Source: JANMDR01 sp031376425 (GTDB taxonomy: Bacteria; Pseudomonadota; Gammaproteobacteria; Burkholderiales; Usitatibacteraceae). Taken from it: a stretch of 23,154 bases of DNA. A model generated the notes under the pieces. That model was not told the DNA's origin, made no database searches, and saw nothing but the letters and a program-made list of their open reading frames with translations. The position numbers and the translations under genes were made by a program. Numbering within the stretch: position 1 is the first letter of the stretch; the number at the start of each line of letters is the position of its first letter. The stretch lies in assembly GCA_031376425.1 (NCBI GenBank), contig JANMDR010000063.1, forward strand, positions 1 to 23,154. The letters are read 5' to 3'. This document shows positions 17,167-23,154 of this stretch, in pieces.

Positions 17167-17814
17167 CTAACTTGCGTCCGTTTGTTTTGCCGGCTGTGCC
17201 GCATCAAATGCGGGGTGCTGCATGGCGTGCGTATACACTGCCATACACCGTGGGTAGGCGCTTACATCTACACTAAAGCGCTGGGCACTGGCAATTTGCG
17301 GGATGAGAAAAATATCGGCAATGCCCGCTGTATCACCCAAACAAAAAGGGGTTATAGGACGGGTTACGAGATGCGCCTCAAAAGCGCGCAGGCCATCGCT
17401 AATCCATTTATTGGTCCATGCGGCTTTAGCGTCTTTATCCAGCTTAAGCGGCTCACTTAAGTAATCGAGAATGCGCTTATTGTTCAGCGGGTGCACATCG
17501 CAAGCCAACATCAGCGCCAAGGCACGTGCCGTGGCGCGATCTCTTATGGTGCTAGGCAGTAATGCCGGTGTGGGAAAGCATTCTTCTAGGTATTCAATAA
17601 TCGCCATTGATTGGGTGAGTTGAAACTTATCGCCGTTGTCACCATCTATCAATAACGGAACAAAACCTTGAGGGTTCAGCGCCATATAATCTGCATGATG
17701 ATTAGCGTTATTGATGAGACTCACTGCGTGGCGTTCTGCCACAATGTTTTTAAGGTTTAATGCAATCCGCACTCGATAACCGGCGGAAGAACGAAAATAG
17801 TCATAAAAAATCAT
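17167..17814 (-). CDS. maiA: Maleylacetoacetate isomerase (zeta-class glutathione S-transferase)
   Basis: Protein of 215 residues from ATG 17814, preceded by GAGG at 6 bases. The longer open frame to 17853 adds 13 hydrophobic residues with no family match. It isomerises maleylacetoacetate to fumarylacetoacetate with glutathione in tyrosine or gentisate breakdown. The N-terminal thioredoxin fold has FRSSAGYRVRIALNLK, matching the zeta-class SSxxxRVRIAL active-site stretch. It is followed by LNPQGFVPLL and QSMAIIEYLEE, the glutathione-binding elements. The helical C-terminal half has HPLNNKRILDYL and GDTAGIADIFLIPQ. Length is normal. No fumarylacetoacetase or homogentisate gene is in view, so a general zeta GST role is also possible. 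It is divergent from the Nudix gene, 51 bases apart. Confidence 0.88.
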   Translation of the reverse strand: MIFYDYFRSSAGYRVRIALNLKNIVAERHAVSLINNANHHADYMALNPQGFVPLLIDGDNGDKFQLTQSMAIIEYLEECFPTPALLPSTIRDRATARALALMLACDVHPLNNKRILDYLSEPLKLDKDAKAAWTNKWISDGLRAFEAHLVTRPITPFCLGDTAGIADIFLIPQIASAQRFSVDVSAYPRCMAVYTHAMQHPAFDAAQPAKQTDAS

Positions 17815-17828
17815 AGCAACCTCAGGAT

Positions 17829-17837
17829 AAAATAGCA
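17829..17837 (-). promoter_or_regulatory. Candidate extended -10 promoter for maiA
   Basis: On the minus strand TGCTATTTT (17837-17829) fits an extended -10 (TGnTATnnT-like), only 15 bases before the maiA ATG at 17814. The -35 position at 17-base spacing reads TTTCGT, a poor match. The 51-base gap between the divergent genes forces both promoters to overlap the coding starts, or lie inside them. Confidence 0.25.
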
Positions 17838-17865
17838 GAATGAAAACTATCACGAAATTAGCCCG

Positions 17866-18555
17866 ATGACCAAAGCTGAACTACAACGGCTTTTAATCGG
17901 CGCTGCAGAAATGCCCAGCACTGGCGATGCCGACATTGCCCGCATGTATGCACGCATTCATGAGCAAGCGCGTAACAATGCCCATACCCACGAAGATATT
18001 GATACCGAACACCCCGATACTTTAACCGAACCCTTACGTCCGGCAGCGGTGCTGGTGCTGGTAGTAAATCATGCTCACGGCCCCACCGTATTATTCACCC
18101 AACGTACCGCACATTTGCACGACCATGCTGGGCAAATTAGTTTTCCCGGCGGGCGACGCGACCCTGAAGATATAAACGCTATTGCCACGGCACTGCGTGA
18201 AACGGAAGAAGAAACAGGGGTAGCGATTGAAAAAATACAGCTACTTGGCCAGTTGCCCGACTACATCACCGGCACTGGCTATTGCGTAACACCTATTGTT
18301 GGTTGGATAGAACCACCGGTGGCCTACGCACCAGACCCTTTTGAAGTGGCAGAATGCTTTGAAGTGCCCTTGGCGTTTTTGTTGGATGAAAAAAATCATA
18401 AACGCGAAGCGAAGATGTATAAAGGTAAAATGCGCAGTTACCATGCCATTCCATTTGAACAGCGCTATATTTGGGGCGCTACGGCCGGTATGCTAATTTC
18501 AATGTTTCAAGCGCTTAATACCAAAGTGAGCACCAAATTCAGCTCACACTCGTAG
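17866..18555 (+). CDS. Nudix hydrolase, CoA pyrophosphatase type (NudL-like)
   Basis: Protein of 229 residues. The family cleaves coenzyme A and its derivatives to 3',5'-ADP and phosphopantetheine, or related nucleotides. The stretch VLFTQRTAHLHDHAGQISFP followed by GGRRDPED matches the UPF0035 signature of CoA-specific Nudix enzymes, with His-Asp-His where Arg is common. The Nudix box follows, with Gly95-Gly96 and RETEEETGV (111-119) carrying the metal-binding Glu residues. Box spacing differs slightly from the classic G-x5-E-x7-REUxEE, as is usual in this branch. The C-terminal part (PIVGWI...FEVAECFEVPLAFLLD) is also typical. Activity on CoA is inferred from the family. No clear ribosome-binding site precedes the ATG. 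Confidence 0.9.
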   Translation: MTKAELQRLLIGAAEMPSTGDADIARMYARIHEQARNNAHTHEDIDTEHPDTLTEPLRPAAVLVLVVNHAHGPTVLFTQRTAHLHDHAGQISFPGGRRDPEDINAIATALRETEEETGVAIEKIQLLGQLPDYITGTGYCVTPIVGWIEPPVAYAPDPFEVAECFEVPLAFLLDEKNHKREAKMYKGKMRSYHAIPFEQRYIWGATAGMLISMFQALNTKVSTKFSSHS

Positions 18556-18587
18556 TTCCATCCAACCCTAACAGTAAAGAAAATATC

Positions 18588-18935
18588 ATGACAACGACCG
18601 CATCAGGTTTGCAATACGAAGACACCGTAGTAGGCACAGGCGCTACTGCTACCTCCGGACAAAATGTATCGGTACATTACACCGGCTGGCTTTATAACGG
18701 CGGGGTAAAAGGCACAAAGTTTGATTCATCCGTTGACCGTGGTCAGCCATTTAATTTCCCCCTAGGCGGCGGCAGAGTTATTCGCGGCTGGGACGAAGGT
18801 GTGGCCGGTATGCAAGTAGGCGGCACCCGCGTACTCATTTTGCCACCTGATTTAGGCTATGGTGCGAGAGGTGCAGGCCGCGATATTCCACCAAACGCAA
18901 CCCTTTGTTTTGAAGTGCAATTACTGGGCGTATAG
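18588..18935 (+). CDS. FKBP-type peptidyl-prolyl cis-trans isomerase
   Basis: Protein of 115 residues, a single FKBP domain without signal peptide, so cytoplasmic. It catalyses cis-trans isomerisation of proline peptide bonds. Recognisable elements are VSVHYTGWL (Tyr31), KFDSS (Phe45-Asp46), FPLGGGRVIRGWDEG (Val64, Ile65, Trp68), LPPDLGYGARG (Tyr91) and IPPNATLCFEVQLL. Together these supply the known FKBP active-site residues. Cys107 replaces the usual aliphatic residue in the last strand. It is 12 bases upstream of the first of two paralogous lipoprotein genes and 32 bases after the Nudix gene, so the four genes may be cotranscribed. Confidence 0.95.
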   Translation: MTTTASGLQYEDTVVGTGATATSGQNVSVHYTGWLYNGGVKGTKFDSSVDRGQPFNFPLGGGRVIRGWDEGVAGMQVGGTRVLILPPDLGYGARGAGRDIPPNATLCFEVQLLGV

Positions 18936-18947
18936 GTAAAACTGCCG

Positions 18948-19817
18948 ATGAAAAACACCCCGCACCGCACAAATGCCCGTTGGCTGTGGCTTCTGGCCTT
19001 AGCAGCCGTACTCACTTTGGGCGCGTGCAGCGTGGCACGGTTGGCGTATAACAATGCGCCGACTGTGCTCAATTATTTTTTAGATGATTATTTTGATTTA
19101 ACGAGTGAGCAAGAAACATGGCTCACGCCTCGCTGGAAAAAGCTTGTTGAATGGCATCGCGAAAACGAATTACCGATTTATAAAAAACTACTGCAGCAAA
19201 GTAAAGAAAAAATTGATAAACAAGTTGTTGCAGCCGACATCAATGCGCTCTATCTTGAAGGCCGCGCCACCGCTGCCCGCGCCACTGAATTTTTTCTACC
19301 AGACGTGGCGGCATTTGTAGCCCAACTTACCCCTGCGCAAATTAATTACCTTGAACGCAAATTTGCCAAAGACGACGCTAAATTAGCCAAAGAAATCGCC
19401 CGTCCACTAGATAAGCGCAAGAAAGATCGCATCACCCGCTATCTTGACCGTTTCGACAACCAATTTGGCAGACTAAGCTCAGAGCAAATCGCAAAGATTA
19501 CCCAAGTAATCTCTGGCCTAGCGCCCTATGACGAACTACGCCTAGAAGATCGCAAACGGGTGCAAACCAGTACCTTAAAAATGCTCCGTGAAAGCGCCCA
19601 AAAACCGCAAGTAGTCATCTACTATATTCGCAGCATGGTAGAGAACGTAGAAACCAATCGCAGCCCCGCCTATCAAGCCGTAGTGGTCGATCAGGCTTGG
19701 CAAGTAGCTGAGCTAACAGCATGGCTAATTAATAACGCCACGCCAAAACAAAAAGCGAGGTTAGTCGCGCAAATTGATGGCTATGTTGCTGACGTAACGG
19801 GATTGCTAAAGCCTTAG
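18948..19817 (+). CDS. DUF6279-like lipoprotein, copy 1
   Basis: Protein of 289 residues. A signal peptide ends in the lipobox LGAC (cysteine about residue 27), predicting a lipid-anchored envelope protein. The mature part begins SVARLAYNNAPTVLNYFLDD and continues LVEWHRENELPIYKKLL. It is strongly helical and charged throughout, ending GYVADVTGLLKP. This matches the DUF6279 type of proteobacterial lipoproteins, whose function is unknown. The next gene is a clear paralog with the same order of conserved blocks. I saw no catalytic motif. The lipoprotein nature is seen in the sequence; the family name is from memory of these blocks. Confidence 0.8.
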   Translation: MKNTPHRTNARWLWLLALAAVLTLGACSVARLAYNNAPTVLNYFLDDYFDLTSEQETWLTPRWKKLVEWHRENELPIYKKLLQQSKEKIDKQVVAADINALYLEGRATAARATEFFLPDVAAFVAQLTPAQINYLERKFAKDDAKLAKEIARPLDKRKKDRITRYLDRFDNQFGRLSSEQIAKITQVISGLAPYDELRLEDRKRVQTSTLKMLRESAQKPQVVIYYIRSMVENVETNRSPAYQAVVVDQAWQVAELTAWLINNATPKQKARLVAQIDGYVADVTGLLKP

Positions 19818-19843
19818 GGTTTAGGTTTAGGTTTAGGATTAGC
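19814..19843 (+). repeat. Short TTTAGG tandem repeat at the stop codon of the first lipoprotein gene
   Basis: TTAGGG is followed by three exact TTTAGG units (19820-19837) and the degenerate ATTAGC. The gene's TAG stop codon (19815-19817) lies in the first unit. It resembles a telomere-type hexamer but is far too short for any such role. Replication slippage is the simplest source. Confidence 0.8.
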
Positions 19844-19932
19844 ACCATAGCTGCGTCGAATACCCTCACCTTAAGCTTCCCTTAATCTAACTCCCGCATA
19901 ATATTTCCTTCCCAATTCGGAAGCAAAAAATT

Positions 19933-20784
19933 ATGCGCAGCAAACTCACGCTTTGGCTCACTGTTGTTACCCTAGTTTTCACCCTCAACGCCTGCACCGC
20001 CACGCGTTTGGCCTACAATAATGCAGCTGTTGTACTCAACTACTATTTAGATGATTTTGTTGATCTTAGCAGCACGCAAAAAACTTGGCTTCGCCCGCGA
20101 TGGACCAAGCTGGTGGAATGGCATCGTGAAAATGAATTGCCGATTTACAAAAAACTATTAGTACAAAGTAAAGAACAACTTAGCCGCCCCGTCACCGCCT
20201 CTGATTTTGACGTGACCCTGAATGAATTCAAAGCGTCCATCATCCGCGCAACAGATTTTTTTATGCCCGATATTGTGGAATTTATTGCACAATTATCGCC
20301 TGCGCAAATTGACTACTTGGAACGCAAATTCGAAAAAGAAAACGCAAAACGTGCCAAAGAAATTGCACGCCCAATTGCAGAACGCAAAAAACGCCAGCTT
20401 GAGCAGCAGATGGAACACTTTGAAAACGACTTTGGCAAATTATCCGATGCGCAACGCGCCAAAATTACCGAAGTAATTTCTGCCCTACCGCTGCTAGATG
20501 AGGCACGTCAAGCGCAAAGCAAACGCGGTCAAACCGAGATGCTAAAACTGCTGCGCGAACATGGCAAAGAGCCCACATTAATCAGTGCTGCTATAAAAGC
20601 GCGAATAACCAATCCCGAAACCCGTCGCAGCCCAGCATATCAAGCGCAAATAAGCGAACAAGAGCAGCAAATTTTAGCGTTGAACATATGGCTAATAAAT
20701 AGCGCAACGGCAAAGCAAAAAAATAAACTCATCGCGCAAATTGAAGGCTATGTGGAAGACGTGACGGGGTTACTGAAGCCTTAG
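19933..20784 (+). CDS. DUF6279-like lipoprotein, copy 2 (tandem paralog)
   Basis: Protein of 283 residues with signal peptide and lipobox LNAC (cysteine about residue 21). It repeats the blocks of the upstream gene: TRLAYNNAAVVLNYYLDD, LVEWHRENELPIYKKLL, SPAQIDYLERKFEKENAK, RSPAYQAQ and GYVEDVTGLLKP, in the same order and spacing. The two therefore arose by tandem duplication and have since diverged, mainly in the central charged helices. GGAAG lies about 9 bases before the ATG. The 115-base gap upstream holds the TTTAGG repeat and a 5-bp inverted repeat (CTTCC/GGAAG) that would overlap this ribosome-binding site. Function unknown; helical envelope protein. Confidence 0.8.
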   Translation: MRSKLTLWLTVVTLVFTLNACTATRLAYNNAAVVLNYYLDDFVDLSSTQKTWLRPRWTKLVEWHRENELPIYKKLLVQSKEQLSRPVTASDFDVTLNEFKASIIRATDFFMPDIVEFIAQLSPAQIDYLERKFEKENAKRAKEIARPIAERKKRQLEQQMEHFENDFGKLSDAQRAKITEVISALPLLDEARQAQSKRGQTEMLKLLREHGKEPTLISAAIKARITNPETRRSPAYQAQISEQEQQILALNIWLINSATAKQKNKLIAQIEGYVEDVTGLLKP

Positions 20785-20814
20785 GATTTCATGATGGGCG
20801 GCACGGCCACCGTA

Positions 20815-21915
20815 CTATTTTTCCGCAGTCGGTTTAACTTCTGTTATCACCTTTGGTGTTTCATCAAATCCGTAGTGCACGCGATCTGTTTTTTGCGTTA
20901 GGCCAACTTGGAACCAAGTTAAATTCATGCCCAGACGGGTGGCGTCGGTATTGCCCCAAATATACATGATGCTTTTTTTAGTGACAGCATCTACCAAAGC
21001 TAATTTCAAAATAGCGGTTTTGGTGTTCTGGTAGGTCAGCTGCGCTAATTGCACGGCGTAGGGGCTGGGCGTGCCGTCGTCCCAGAGCACAGGCAAATAC
21101 GCACCTTCATTATGGGTAATTAAATCGCGGCGATTGCTGTATTTTTTATCTTCGGGCTTGGCATCTTTGCCTGCACGATTGAGCACGGCCCAGCCGGTGT
21201 AGTAGCGCACTTTACGGTTTTTTACGGGCGTATTGGTTTTACTGCCGAACACATAATTACCCTGCTCATCACGGGCTTGATCGTTAATCCAAATTTCGGA
21301 TTCACTGAGTTTTAGGGTGTCGCTGATGATTATTTTCTTTTGACTACGTTGCGAAAAAAAGTTGCAAGCACCGGGTTTCATGGTGCCGATAAATTCTTTT
21401 TCAGCTTCCTGATAACGCCAATAAACCTCGCAACCTGGATTGGCTTTTAAGGCAGATAATTCAAGGTCCTTGAACAGTTCTGGTTTTAAGTGAGCGTTGA
21501 CGAAGGCTTTCTCATCGGGGTATGAAAATATCTCTAGCTTAATGGCATTTTCAACATTGTCGGCACTAATTCTATATAAGCGTTGGCGATAAATTTTTGC
21601 CGAATCCGCATCCATATTCTGCTGAATATAAAATGTGTGCTCGCCCACTTTGGGGGCTTTAACGGGGGCAAAAATATGGTGGGTATGGGCAATGGGGTCA
21701 ACGGGTTTACCATCTACAAAATTGGCGGTATCACCTTTTTGCAGCCATACCTGCTCATGGTTATTCCATTCCCCGCCGAACCACTTTAAAAATAAGGGAA
21801 GGCGGCTACCTTCTAATGCCTTTGTTTGCGCGATAGCTTGCGGCGCAATTAATCCAAACAATACGGCCACACCAATGGTTGCCACAACTTTGCTACCGGT
21901 AAAAAGTCGATTCAC
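20815..21915 (-). CDS. Secreted CpeT/CpcT-like protein
   Basis: Protein of 366 residues. The start is GTG at 21915, because GGAGG lies just upstream and a signal peptide follows at once (VVATIGVAVLFGLIAPQAIA, cleavage near residue 29). An ATG at 21957 lies upstream of that site. Residues about 37-225 resemble the CpeT/CpcT fold of cyanobacterial bilin lyases: FLKWFGGEWNNHEQ, HTFYIQQN, YRQRLYRI, then GCEVYWR (Cys162) and FIGTMKPGAC (Cys184), then ARDEQGNYVFGS. The C-terminal 140 residues have no assignment. True CpcT attaches phycocyanobilin to phycobiliprotein, but this organism shows no such genes here. A periplasmic beta-barrel binding protein is a safer inference. It converges on the second lipoprotein gene with a 30-base gap. 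Confidence 0.65.
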   Translation of the reverse strand: MNRLFTGSKVVATIGVAVLFGLIAPQAIAQTKALEGSRLPLFLKWFGGEWNNHEQVWLQKGDTANFVDGKPVDPIAHTHHIFAPVKAPKVGEHTFYIQQNMDADSAKIYRQRLYRISADNVENAIKLEIFSYPDEKAFVNAHLKPELFKDLELSALKANPGCEVYWRYQEAEKEFIGTMKPGACNFFSQRSQKKIIISDTLKLSESEIWINDQARDEQGNYVFGSKTNTPVKNRKVRYYTGWAVLNRAGKDAKPEDKKYSNRRDLITHNEGAYLPVLWDDGTPSPYAVQLAQLTYQNTKTAILKLALVDAVTKKSIMYIWGNTDATRLGMNLTWFQVGLTQKTDRVHYGFDETPKVITEVKPTAEK

Positions 21916-21992
21916 ATTGCCTCCAAGGTTAATGGCACGAGCACCATTAATCACCAATGACGTTAAAAACGTTATGGTACTACGACAAACAA

Positions 21993-22010
21993 AATTTGTC
22001 CGGACAAATT
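21993..22010. promoter_or_regulatory. Perfect 18-bp palindrome, candidate operator
   Basis: AATTTGTCCGGACAAATT reads identically on both strands. It lies in the gap between the small secreted-protein gene (ends 22023) and the CpeT-like gene (starts 21915), so it sits 78 bases upstream of the latter's start, where a repressor or activator could bind. It could instead be a weak terminator: on the minus strand it is followed by TTTTGTTTG, but the stem is A/T-rich and has no loop, so an operator is preferred. Confidence 0.45.
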
Positions 22011-22022
22011 GTGATGCTCTGC

Positions 22023-22559
22023 TTAATCAGCCGTCGCTTGCACCAAGGTCATGGCTTCGGCATAGAGCGGAAACTGCGGGGTAATGTCAAAATAGCCAAT
22101 GCTAAAACCATGTTCAGCCTTAGCGCACTGGACTGGCTTTTCGCCACGCGACATAAATTGGTCTGCCATCATTGAACCCTGTGCAATAATAATTTGCCGG
22201 TAGCGGGATTTTTCCGCAGCGAGTTTTTCTTTACCCTCACGCGCAGCAATATCTGCAAACAGCGCGGTCTGGTAACGGGTGAGCGCATCTATAAATTTCT
22301 TGTTCTGCGCCAGCCAAATGTTTTGTATTTCCTTAGTATAGGTTTCTGGTTTATTGAGTGTAGCTTCACAGGCTTTAGCCAAGGTACCCACCACAAAATA
22401 TTGCATACCAATAATAGTATGGGCTTCTGTTAACGCAGGTGTAATCAGAATCTTTGGCTTAGCGTCTTGCGCCTGCGCAACGCTGCTTGAAACCTCGATG
22501 GCAACAACGATAGCAATTTTTACAATAGCGTGCGAGCGCCAAAACTCTATTTTGCTCAT
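22023..22559 (-). CDS. Small secreted protein of unknown function, coupled to a sugar ABC ATPase
   Basis: Protein of 178 residues with a signal peptide (IVKIAIVVAIEVSSSVAQAQ, cleavage near residue 31). The mature protein is mainly helical and polar, with Met-rich patches (IAQGSMMADQFMS) and two Cys residues far apart. I do not recognise a family. Its ATG overlaps the stop codon of the ABC ATPase gene by four bases (ATGA), and GGGAG lies upstream inside that gene, so translation is likely coupled and both belong to one operon. A link to carbohydrate uptake is possible by position, but the sequence alone does not show binding-protein character; it is too short for a classical solute-binding protein. 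Confidence 0.65.
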   Translation of the reverse strand: MSKIEFWRSHAIVKIAIVVAIEVSSSVAQAQDAKPKILITPALTEAHTIIGMQYFVVGTLAKACEATLNKPETYTKEIQNIWLAQNKKFIDALTRYQTALFADIAAREGKEKLAAEKSRYRQIIIAQGSMMADQFMSRGEKPVQCAKAEHGFSIGYFDITPQFPLYAEAMTLVQATAD

Positions 22560-23154
22560 GCCATCATCTCCCGTGTTTGTGTTACGGCATTACCGCTTGC
22601 ATCAAATAAATGACACTGATACGAATCGAACACCACGGTAATTTTATCGCCCGCTGTTATCGTACTGCTACCACTGGCTTCAATGCAAAAATCTTGAGCA
22701 TTCGCATCCAGCTTCGCGTACACATAAGTCGTAGCACCGAGACGTTCAACTACTTTAACACTAGCGCTGAAGTTAGGTGTATGTGTTTGTAGATCCTTAG
22801 CTTGCAGATCTTTTTCTTGCAGATCTTTTGCATCAAGAACGCGAATGTGTTCAGGTCGAATACCAAGGCGGCAGCTGTCCCCTGCACGAAGCGTTGCACT
22901 AGTGGCGCAAGATACGGTCATGTTTTCTGTTGCGCCCAGCGCCAACGACACCTTATTATCGGCCATCTTCAAACATGTTGCCGTAAATAGATTCATCGCC
23001 GGTGAGCCGATAAAGGTCGCTACAAATTCATTACAGGGATGGGCATAGAGTTCAAGCGGCGCACCTATTTGCTCTACCAAGCCATTGCGCAGCACGACAA
23101 TTTTATCGGCCAAGGTCATAGCCTCTACCTGATCGTGCGTGACGTAGATCATGG
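22556..23154 (-). CDS. MalK/UgpC-type sugar ABC transporter ATP-binding protein, C-terminal part (cut by right window edge)
   Basis: About 199 residues are visible. Upstream Walker A, signature and Walker B lie outside the window. The visible part starts just before the H-loop: MIYVTHDQVEAMTLADKIVV, the switch His being the sixth residue. It continues IEQ-type GAPLELYAHPCNEFVATFIG and SPAMN, diagnostic of the carbohydrate importer ATPases (MalK, UgpC, SmoK). A TOBE-type regulatory domain follows, with RLGIRPEHIRV. Between the RPEH segment and the last strands, an insertion AKDLQEKDLQAKDLQ is coded by three 15-bp repeats. Substrate cannot be told without the binding protein. The Met at 23152 is internal, since the frame stays open to the edge. 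It overlaps the following gene by four bases. Confidence 0.9.
   Translation of the reverse strand, partial: MIYVTHDQVEAMTLADKIVVLRNGLVEQIGAPLELYAHPCNEFVATFIGSPAMNLFTATCLKMADNKVSLALGATENMTVSCATSATLRAGDSCRLGIRPEHIRVLDAKDLQEKDLQAKDLQTHTPNFSASVKVVERLGATTYVYAKLDANAQDFCIEASGSSTITAGDKITVVFDSYQCHLFDASGNAVTQTREMMA
22787..22831 (-). repeat. Three 15-bp tandem repeats in the ABC ATPase gene
   Basis: Three in-frame copies of a 15-base unit encode AKDLQ, EKDLQ and AKDLQ. The first two units on the coding strand are nearly identical (GCAAAAGATCTGCAA and GAAAAAGATCTGCAA); the third has drifted (GCTAAGGATCTACAA). This points to a local slippage duplication in the regulatory domain, giving a charged surface insertion. 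Confidence 0.85.

Noticed and set aside
20785..20814. Possible terminator in the convergent gap after the second lipoprotein gene
   Set aside because: ACGG/CCGT forms only a 4-bp stem with a 3-base loop before the T run, below what I would call.
1..23154. CRISPR arrays, tRNA or rRNA genes, insertion sequences, prophage
   Set aside because: No spaced direct repeats, no cloverleaf or rRNA-like stretches, and no transposase, integrase or phage proteins were found by reading both strands.

Overview
The window looks like chromosomal DNA of a Gram-negative proteobacterium, most likely a betaproteobacterium of Burkholderiales type. That placement is inferred from gene families: lipoprotein and Sec signal peptides, an AsmA-type periplasmic domain, a FecR/DUF6600-like secreted protein, DUF6279-type lipoproteins, a subclass I Fpr and a MaiA. 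Base composition is moderate and looks even throughout. I saw no rRNA, tRNA, CRISPR array, insertion sequence or phage gene.

Layout. (1) 1-2457, minus strand: the start of serC (cut by the left edge), a clear rho-independent terminator, and a large secreted FecR-domain protein. (2) 2458-2719: a divergent intergenic region. (3) 2720-13676, six plus-strand genes closely packed: a very unusual chimeric membrane protein (winged-helix-like head, about 550-residue coiled coil, one membrane span, AsmA-like periplasmic domain), a hotdog thioesterase overlapping it by one base, an MsbA-like ABC exporter, ferredoxin-NADP reductase, an S9 prolyl-oligopeptidase-type lipoprotein and a CorA-like transporter. 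(4) 13722-17087, minus strand: a VanW-family protein, then (reading right to left) an ECF sigma factor, a membrane protein that is probably its anti-sigma factor, and a secreted protein of unknown function, closed by a strong terminator. (5) 17167-18555: maleylacetoacetate isomerase (minus) divergent from a CoA-pyrophosphatase-type Nudix hydrolase (plus). (6) 18588-20784: an FKBP-type isomerase followed by two tandem paralogous DUF6279-like lipoproteins. (7) 20815-23154, minus strand: a secreted CpeT/CpcT-like protein, an 18-bp perfect palindrome, a small secreted protein, and the C-terminal part of a MalK/UgpC-type sugar ABC ATPase that runs off the right edge.

How they fit together. Much of the window serves the cell envelope (AsmA-like protein, exporter, lipoproteins, envelope peptidase, sigma/anti-sigma module, secreted proteins), mixed with housekeeping metabolism (serC, fpr, maiA, Nudix). 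The most unusual items are the coiled-coil/AsmA fusion, the sigma / membrane protein / secreted protein cassette whose anti-sigma candidate lacks a zinc motif, and the CpeT-like protein outside an evident photosynthetic context. None is proven to be a new system. They are the places to look.

Several starts were moved from the longest ORF, using ribosome-binding sites and signal peptides: 2720, 9687, 14570, 15905, 17814 and 21915. No gene-free stretch exceeds 300 bases.
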